From the NCBI RefSeq assembly GCF_032854445.1, contig NC_088305.1:15441606-15505605 (forward strand): DNA of 64,000 nt, in the 5' to 3' direction. This document shows, piece by piece, positions 55,846 through 64,000 of this stretch. The notes under the pieces are model-generated. The model ran no database searches, had not been told where the DNA came from, and saw nothing but the letters and a program-made list of their open reading frames with translations. The stretch is from Liolophura sinensis (lineage: Eukaryota; Mollusca; Polyplacophora; Chitonida; Chitonidae). Each line of letters opens with the position of its first letter. Within the stretch, counting starts at the first letter, position 1. The position numbers and the translations under genes were made by a program.

Positions 55846-58800
55846 GACTGTTGTTCTCCTTGCAGCGCACATTTGGTCATGTTGCTTTTACACACTGAGC
55901 AGATTGTTTCCCTGTCACACTGGAAAGAGTTTAATTAATTTACACTATCTTTTTACAGATAGTGTCTTCCTTTTATAGCTTTCTTGTTTAAATACCCACA
56001 CAACAAAATTGCCTAACTATCAATTGTTTCTCGGTGCAGAATTCTACAGTCCTTCTGTAATTTTATTATTTGTTACATATTTTACAGCATTGCTTAATTT
56101 TCCTTTTTCGTTTTAGCATTTCAATTTGTCAGCCCAGCTACTTTGTGCCTTTGTATGGCATACAAACATCCGTAACCATTTTACTCCAAGTTCTTTAAGC
56201 TGATCTAACAACTGTTGTTATCTTTTTTCTTTTATGTGTAACAATAATTAAATATTCCCACAAATTCTGAAGCACAAATTTGTAACCACTGCCCACCTGC
56301 ATTTAGTCAGCAAAACTGTGTCATCTTTGGTTGTATTAATATGTTTGATCTCTGTTTTACCAAGTTCTTGTTAAAATTATATACACATGTTTGTATGTAC
56401 ATGTACAGATTGCCTTTGTTTTGACGTGATTAAATATTTTTAGACGATTGTTCTACAGGCAAAATTCCGAATATCAGAGTGTAATCAGACGGTCTCTATG
56501 GCAGCTACATGTTTGTATTATCAAGCTTTTGGAAATATTTTATTCCCTTCATTAGGTTTTGTTTAATGGTGGTAGGTAAGTGTTATTTTCAACTACATGC
56601 ACATATAGGTTTGAACAGCCATTTTCTTGATCTTGTACCAGTACTGAACATGTTTGTATTTACAAATCGTAGGTATTAATTGTTGCACCAGTAATAATGT
56701 ATGATGGGTTTTATAATGTACTGGACGTTGTGTAATGTACTGGAAGTTTAAAATAATGTATGGGCTGTTTGAAAAACTTGAACAGACAAAGACTATCATG
56801 CTTGATATAGAAGGATTGTTCAAAGTACATAGACGTTCGATTTAGATGATAGATCGATAGTATATTCGTTGATGAATATGTGTATATATGTTACGTTATG
56901 TTTCGTGTTTTATTGGCAGTGTTTGTTAGAGTTGTCGTTGATTTGTTACTGTGATTTCAGCAAGTTTAGAAGAGTTTTTTTGCCCTTGTGGAATTATACG
57001 TTCAGAATGGTAAATAATGTTGACTTTCCAATTATTGTTGCAAGCTGCGCAAAACCATAGTTATTTGGTGTCATTTTATAGGTTGTGATTTTTTTTTTTT
57101 TAGTTTTTAGTTTTCTTGCAGTGAATTTCCAGTTTATGAGGTTCTGGTGTTTGTGTCAGTGTTTGATATCAGTAGTCCTATTAATTGAGACCTTACGAAA
57201 CATCGAAGACGTCGTTGTACAACATCAGCAAAACTTCTGCCCTCGTGGAAATTGTGTTGTACTGAGTTCTGACATAGATGTCGGTAGGTGTAGTAAATTG
57301 TGCCGTGTCTTTTAGCTCGGGCTCAGTCGGCAGTGAATTTTCTTATTCTCATTCTCAAAAGACTGAGATAAATTTATTGTGAGGTTAAGTCTGAGCTTGA
57401 GCTGAGATTTCTTTGAGCAGTTTGAGCCTGGTATTCTGTGATATAAGACCAGTGCTGCCTTCACTTTGTGAAAATGCTTAAAAGGTACTCATATTTTCTT
57501 TTTACGTGTTCTAATGTATTTTTGCTTTTTATATTTATCAATTTTGTGTCAGAAACTGTGTGTTAATTCTGACAGCTATTAAAGACTGTTTCCTTTTGTT
57601 TTGCGCTGACAACATATCACTGAATTTTTTCCACTTAGAAAAAAGTTTTTTGGGAATAGTTCCAAGTTAGAAGTTCGACAAATAAAAGTTCCAATTTCAC
57701 GTTAAAAGATAGCAAAGGGTCAGTGTGGAAGCCTTTGCATTGTACACTGTATTTGCTTTAATACATAAAAATGTAACTTTTCAGGTTATAATCAAGACCA
57801 ATATTATCTTTGCAAATCAGACCACAGATAGCACCGACGATGTTTCTAGCAAAATCTGCAAACTGCTATCATACGTTCTAGCTTCACGGGTGTATAGAAG
57901 GACGTCAGTTCATCTTGATTGGAGCAAGTTTCAGATGGATCTCTATCGTAGAGGTACATAGAAGGTTGGCATTGCTCATGATCACACTCGTACACTTTCT
58001 GTAACATTGGTTAGATAGTTTTAATACCTTGACTACATTTACGTGTATTCAGTTCTGCGGACAGGATATATTATTTCACGTGACCAAATTGCATCTGAAA
58101 ATCAAAGCCCACATTTGTAATTGTTTGACCGTTCTGAGACAGTATGCAATGTCTTTTCTCTTTTCAAACGAAATGAATCAGTTCCTTACTTTCCGCTGCT
58201 TAGAATCGTCCAGTCTATAACATCAGTCATGTCTTCCTGTTGTGACCTTACAAAACACATTCTATTACTAATCACCTCCCCTATCTGAATCAGTATATTG
58301 TATTCATAGCCATTATTCATTAGCTGTCCATTTACCGTTATGCGGCAAAATAAGAAAGCACTAATTTTGTTTTTCGTTTATTTTATGTTTTTCTAATCAG
58401 TATTGAGTATTATGACACGATTGTTGGGTTAATCTTTTCAAGGCAAATAAACTGGTGCTTGTCTACATTTCTGCCTTAATCACAATTTATTCCTTAAAGT
58501 TTTATAATAAAAGCTGTCTGAAATACGTATGCCAGATATTTGTTTACACGATTATTGATTAGAAACAATCTGATTTGACATTTTTTCCCGTTTATTTAGA
58601 ATTAAAGTTACGGTTTTGCCTGAAGTACCATGCAGTATGGTAGTCTCAGAGAGATCTGAACCACTTCGCTTTGGTATTGTTCTTCAAACCTCAAATTTCG
58701 TACTTTTTCCATCCTTGGCAATGTGGAATTTCTGCCCGCTTCCCAAAATCCTGCTGAACTACGAAGCACCAAGGTCTTTCCGAAGGAATTTTCTTCAGAG

Positions 58801-60397
58801 TGTAATAACTATCCTGTACAGATACATACGCACAGTATAACCACAAGGTCAAGGACGGGAATCTGTGCATGCGCTTATAATATCAGCGACCTATCTCGTC
58901 TTGTTTTACCGGATGGAGATAGGCCGCTGTTATCATGAGTGTGGCCTGTGCATGAACGATCATTTAAAATTACTATGGACAATAACCCGCGCCTGCGTAC
59001 AATTCTTCCTTTTGTTAATTTCAGTAGTTTATCAGCACTGTTTAACAGGCAGGTTTCGTCCTAGACTTCTGACAAAGGCTTTCTCTGAACAAGAAAGTAT
59101 ATTTTTATGTCCCTGGGCAAAACAATGCTTTCAAATCATACAAATGTGAAGAACTGGATTAAGATGTCAATGACGCCATGTGGCAGATGACGATTACAGC
59201 CTGGAGGAGCGTCTTTGGAATCTCGCACAAAGTCCATAATGTCCAGTTACATTTAATTGACGCATCTCTTCTTAAAGATATTTTTTTTTGTTGCGCTCTA
59301 TACTTGAAACGAGCTCTGAGAGTTGATTATGGATGCATTGTAAAAGCCTATTGAGTTTTAACAATGACACAAAGAAGGCACCAAGAACTGCAGGAGTTCG
59401 ATTTCCTTTCATGGAATAAAAAATACTGTAAGAAAAAGATGGGTAATTGTTTTATTGATTGGTGTCTGCTGGAAGGGCTTTGGAGGCTGATTACTGCTGG
59501 AATCCATTGGAGAGGGAACGTCCCCGGGAGAGATGGGAAGAAAACAAACACACCAAATCCACCCCTTACACACCGCAACCACTTTGACCTTTCCCGACCG
59601 AGCAACTTTTCAGATTGATTCTGAAAACTGTAATAGCGGCGGCCATTGATTTCTGAGATCAATTTGCCAGTGTGCAAGCATTGTGGTCGGGTCAGGACAT
59701 CTATTGCCCACATCCTTATTCCGCCATAGGATTTCTTTTTTAGCTTCCTCTTCGTTTTTCGTGTTACAAGCTCATCGGGTAATTCCATCTTGTGAGGATG
59801 TTGTCACGAATTGATTTTGTCTCAGAACAGAATTATCAATTCAATCAATATGACCTCCAAGCAGTTGCCTCAGCATTTCGTTTTTCAGTAAATAGTAGAC
59901 AATTTTCTCCGTGTCTTCGTCATTCTTAAACCTGTTTGCGTGTTAACTATGCACCTTCATTTCTTTTTGACATTGTTTCTTCTACAGTATTTATTAATTG
60001 ATTTACTTGTTTGGTTTTCTACGTCCTGCCTAGTCCAGAATATTTCCTTACGGTTCCACGAAAGCGGAACAGTGGTCAACTCTACTGTATGTGCTGAGGA
60101 AACCATCGTATACAGCTCATTGGAAACGGTCAGACATTCTGTTATCGCCCAATTCACACGAAACGACTTTAGCTTGTCGATCATTTGTATGGGCATACGC
60201 TTAACCTTTCAATGCAAGCTTGTTGGCATAGTGTCCCTGAACTGTAGTTTTTGCCTTCAAGTCTATTTTATGTCATTTGTCTTTGTGCTGGTCGTTTATG
60301 TTCTGTATACACATTTGTCGACATCACCCTATACCTTCGATGTTTCTGGGACGTTGGCGGTCATACATGAAAGTTCTATATCACCACCCACCCAGTC
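55846..60397. other. Long spacer, mostly unique sequence
   Basis: T-rich on the plus strand. AATAAA-type signals occur near 57677 and 58445. Several small frames exist (for example 57085-57315, 58865-59149, 59788-59348 on the minus strand, 59940-60419), but none has a recognisable domain or clear splice partners. Confidence 0.4.
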
Positions 60398-62055
60398 ATG
60401 TGTATCATGTTCTATGTGATGGTAGATTTGTCAGCTTGTCTGTCACGTCTATCTGCTTTGTCTGTCACGCTGTAGCATGTTCTGCGTGATGGTAGATTTG
60501 TCAGCTAGTCTGTCACGTTATATGTCTATCTGCTTTGTCTGTCACGCTGTATCATGTTCTATGTGATGGTAGATTTGTCACCTTCTCTGTCACATTATAT
60601 GTCTATTTGCTTTGTCTGTCACGCTGTATCATGTTCTGTGTGATGGTAGATTTCTCAGCTTGTCTGTCACGTTATATGTCTATCTGCTTTGTCTGTCACG
60701 CTGTATCATGTTCTCTGTTATGGTAGATTTGTTAGCTTATCTGTCACGTTATATGTCTATCTGCTTTGTCTGTCACGCTGTATCATGTTCTCTGTGATGG
60801 TAGATTTGTCAGCTTGTCTGTCACGTTATATGTCTGTCTGCTTTGTCTGTCACGCTGTATCATGTTCTCTGTGATGGTAGATTTGTCAGCTTGTCTGTCA
60901 CGTTATATGTGTATCTGCTTTGTCTGTCACGCTGTATCATGTTCTCTGTGATGGTAGATTTGTCAGCTTGTCTGTCACGTTATATGTGTATCTGCTTTGT
61001 CTGTCACGCTGTATCATGTTCTCTGTGATGGTAGATTTGTCAGCTTGTCTGTCACGTTATATGTCTATTTGCTATGTCTGTCACGCTGTATCATGTTCTC
61101 TGTGATGGTAGATTTGTTAGCTTTTCTATCACGTTATATGTGTATCTGCTTTGTCCGTCACGCTGTATCATGTTCTCTGTGATGGTAGATTTGTTAGCTT
61201 GTCTATCACGTTATATGTCTATCTGCTTTGTCTGTCACGCTGTATCATGTTCTCTGTGATGGTAGATTTGTTAGCTTATCTGTCACGTTATATGTCTATC
61301 TGCTTTGTCTGTCACGCTGTATCATGTTCTCTGTGATAGTAGATTTGTCAGCTTGTCTGTCACGTTATATGTCTGTCTGCTTTGTCTGTCACGCTGCATC
61401 ATGTTCTCTGTGATGGTAGATTTGTCAGCTTGTCTGTCACGTTATATGTGTATCTGCTTTGTCTGTCACGCTGTATCATGTTCTCTGCGATGGTAGATTT
61501 GTCAGCTTGTCTGTCACGTTATATGTGTATCTGCTTTGTCTGTCACGCTGTATCATGTTCTCTGCGATGGTAGATTTGTCAGCTTGTCTGTCACGTTATA
61601 TGTGTATCTGCTTTGTCTGTCACGCTGTATCATGTTCTATGTGATGGTAGATTTGTCAGCTTATCTGTCACGTTATATGTGTATCTGCTTTGTCTGTCAC
61701 GCTGTATCATGTTCTCTGTGATGGTAGATTTGTCAGCTTGTCTGTCACGTTATATGTGTATCTGCTTTGTCTGTCACGCTGTATCATGTTCTCTGTGATG
61801 GTAGATTTGTCAGCTTGTCTGTCACGTTATATGTGTATCTGCTTTGTCTGTCACGCTGTATCATGTTCTCTGCGATGGTAGATTTGTCAGCTTGTCTGTC
61901 ACGTTATATGTGTATCTGCTTTGTCTGTCACGCTGTATCATGTTCTCTGTGATGGTAGATTTGTCAGCTTGTCTGTCACGTTATATGTCTATTTGCTATG
62001 TCTGTCACGCTGTATCATGTTCTCTGTGATGGTAGATTTGTTAGCTTGTCTATCA
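60398..62055. repeat. Minisatellite, 77-bp unit, about 21 copies, very uniform
   Basis: Unit includes TCACGCTGTATCATGTTCTC and GATGGTAGATTTGTCAGC. Units differ by only a few bases, so the array is young or actively homogenised. Each unit appears to be an old dimer, since TTGTCTGTCACG occurs twice in it. Confidence 0.96.
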
Positions 62056-64000
62056 TAGTACACTTCAGCATACACATGCACATGTACATGTATATATCTC
62101 ATATAGGAAAATTCCCGCGGTTTATAATTCGATTAGACTCGTCTATCAATAAGTTGGGTAGGTAGACCTATAAATACACAGCTCTTACCCGTGACGATTA
62201 CGATATGTCAGGGGTAACCATGTATTCACAGTCTCTCGCTTTCTGGAGAGTCTATAACTGCGTCTGGCCACTGGACAAATATCAATTTTTTCTAGTCCCT
62301 ATTGATGCACACATTGATGAGATATCGGAGATTGAAAACCCCGGCATATCATATCTAACAGCGGATAGCTGTAGGATTTAGAGTCAGACATTGGCGGCCA
62401 GGAGCTCAGGCTGGGGCTGTATATGTAATCTTTCTATACGGTGATCGATCTACACCTTTTATTAAACTTCTTAAGTGAGTTTCTCTTAGTTTTTTGGATA
62501 TGACAAAGGTAGATATAAGGAATCCAGCAAGCTGCATCATGTTTGGATACTCCATACTTGGAAAGGATACTCCCTTGAAATGAACACATGTAAAAAGGCA
62601 TTATTTGTTTTATAGAAATATACTGATCCACGATACTCACATACATGCATGTACATGCCGCTATATATAAAGACAATTGTTTCTATTACGATGTAATAAA
62701 CAACTTATAAAACCCTTGGGATTTGAAGGCCATTCTAAGCCCCTCAGCGATATTAAAATGATTATTTTTTATATTGTTCCCATCTGATATACCGGTACAT
62801 ACATGTGTAAATGTATTCAAACCGCAAGTAGTCTAAACGGAGGGCTATAGCCTTCATTACATAGGATTATTTTAACAACAAACACACGGTGAAGTCGTCT
62901 AAAGTCAACTAGCGCAGGATTTTTGTTGTTGTTAAAGTGTGTATTTAAGAAATATATATTTGTTTTAGAGCCCACCTTAAAGAATAATTTCTTCAGCTTT
63001 TCGGGGATGTGGATATTGAGGACATTGCAACAGTTGTCACGCGCGTAACCGCTGGAATCCGGCCTCTGTTAATTTACGTCAGAGTTTTATTCTAACTTTT
63101 TATGTAAATGTTAACAACAACAACTTATATTCATCTGTAACATCAAGATATTTTCACAGCCAAAACATGTATGCGTTGAAACAGATATTCGTATACCAGC
63201 CGTCTACCAATTAACACGTTCCTGTCAATAATCGCAAAGTTAATTCACAAGGCGACGTTTAAGACAAACTGTCAAAGAACTAAGAAAATATATAAAGTAT
63301 GAAAATAGGAACGAATCATGCGAACAGAAGCGGTCAACAGTTTTCAGTGATATAGGAAAGACGCAAGGTATGTTCTGTGTATTCAGTGAATGAAATCAGT
63401 ATTCAGATCGTGTGGAAATTCTAGAAGGTAAGTTGTCGATAATAAAATATGTATCTCAGTTGCGCTTTGATTGCAACTGTTCATATATCCAAAGACGCGA
63501 CCTAATTCAGGAGGATGAATATACGGCCTCTAACTCTTTCTACGCAAAAAGTCGTACGTTAATACATTTTGTACCAAATACATGATTAAAAGATTCACCA
63601 TTTACACACTATCATAATTAACGCACCTAAATGAATCAACAGTGTTGGTTTTATCGAATGTCTACTGGTTTTGTTTTGATGAATTGTGATTCATCAACCA
63701 AACACAAATCTAACGTCTTAGTTATAACCAGCAAACGTGTCTAACGATCATTGTTAGTCATGAGTTCTTAATGCCACACGCTTCTAAACACAATCCATTG
63801 AGATCTTCTGTTATAATCTCTTGTCGCGTTCGCTGAGCCCAGGCTTATACCCCGCCAACCGCTTGCTTCAGTGTCAAAAAATTAAATGTCCTTGGAAATG
63901 GCGCTAGACACATGCAGAATAAATAAGTTTAATGCCAGATCAACAGATTTTACATACAAAATGGTTTTAGTTACAACGTCACCCCGTTATTCGGATTAGT
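62056..64000. other. Non-coding flank
   Basis: No supported gene or repeat. Confidence 0.4.

Noticed and set aside
54713-55978. 421-codon plus-strand frame and 298-codon minus-strand frame
   Set aside because: Both run through the 45-bp minisatellite; the plus frame starts in a decayed SINE.
59348-59788. 146-codon minus-strand frame with a basic start
   Set aside because: No recognisable domain, no clear splice sites, and an overlapping plus frame; possible first exon, but not supportable.
59940-60419. 159-codon hydrophobic plus-strand frame
   Set aside because: Its 3' end runs into the 77-bp repeat, and hydrophobicity follows from T-rich sequence.
60535-62029. Series of about twenty 61-63-codon frames spaced 77 bases apart
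   Set aside because: Each is one and a half to two and a half copies of the 77-bp repeat; no gene.

Overview
This is eukaryotic, intron-rich animal DNA, most likely from a mollusc and possibly a bivalve. Three things point there: a tRNA-derived SINE whose tail reads TTGAGTACGGCGTAAAAC is present in about 19 copies or fragments; ACATGTA words are very frequent; and the genes are split into short exons by introns full of tandem repeats. The species call is inference from these signatures. No bacterial features are present. Roughly a quarter of the window is tandem (minisatellite) repeat, and nearly all of the long open frames in the window are by-products of those repeats.

Three protein genes can be supported. 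(1) A complete White-type ABCG half-transporter runs leftwards from 27361 to 7004. I could rebuild it as 19 coding exons whose phases all agree, giving 721 residues with Walker A, Q-loop, signature, Walker B, D-loop and H-loop, followed by the transmembrane half. (2) A small secreted cysteine-rich peptide lies at 34029..33733 on the minus strand: 98 residues, a signal peptide, and a Cys framework close to that of eclosion hormone. (3) A rightward gene at 43964-54052 has six coding exons and 818 residues. I do not recognise its family. It is a low-complexity, Ser/Pro-rich, probably nuclear protein carrying a DSGxxS phosphodegron-like site, an RRLF cyclin-docking-like site and many SP/TP sites. 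In all three genes a splice acceptor sits just before the start codon (3, 0 and 31 bases away), so each should have at least one untranslated upstream exon that I could not place.

Layout. 1-6 kb: three minisatellites (23-, 32- and 51-bp units), the last split by a SINE. 7-27.4 kb: the white-like gene, with large minisatellites, each of its own sequence, in introns 4, 7, 11 and 15. Intron 11 is almost wholly repeat and looks as if it grew inwards from both of its splice sites. 27.4-33.7 kb: spacer with SINE fragments, a long (TA)n run and a weak 57-60 bp repeat. 33.7-34.0 kb: the peptide gene. 34-43.9 kb: spacer with 21-bp, about 50-bp, 61-bp and 33-bp repeats, SINEs and a foldback element. 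44-54 kb: the Ser/Pro-rich gene, with a 46-bp minisatellite in its fifth coding-side intron. 54-64 kb: mostly non-coding, with a 45-bp and a very uniform 77-bp minisatellite.

The three genes show no sign of a shared pathway. White proteins move pigment precursors or related small molecules in insects, the peptide would act as an extracellular signal, and the Ser/Pro-rich protein has cell-cycle-type motifs. The strongest leads are the eclosion-hormone-like peptide, the architecture of white intron 11, and the common 3' end shared by the two SINE families.
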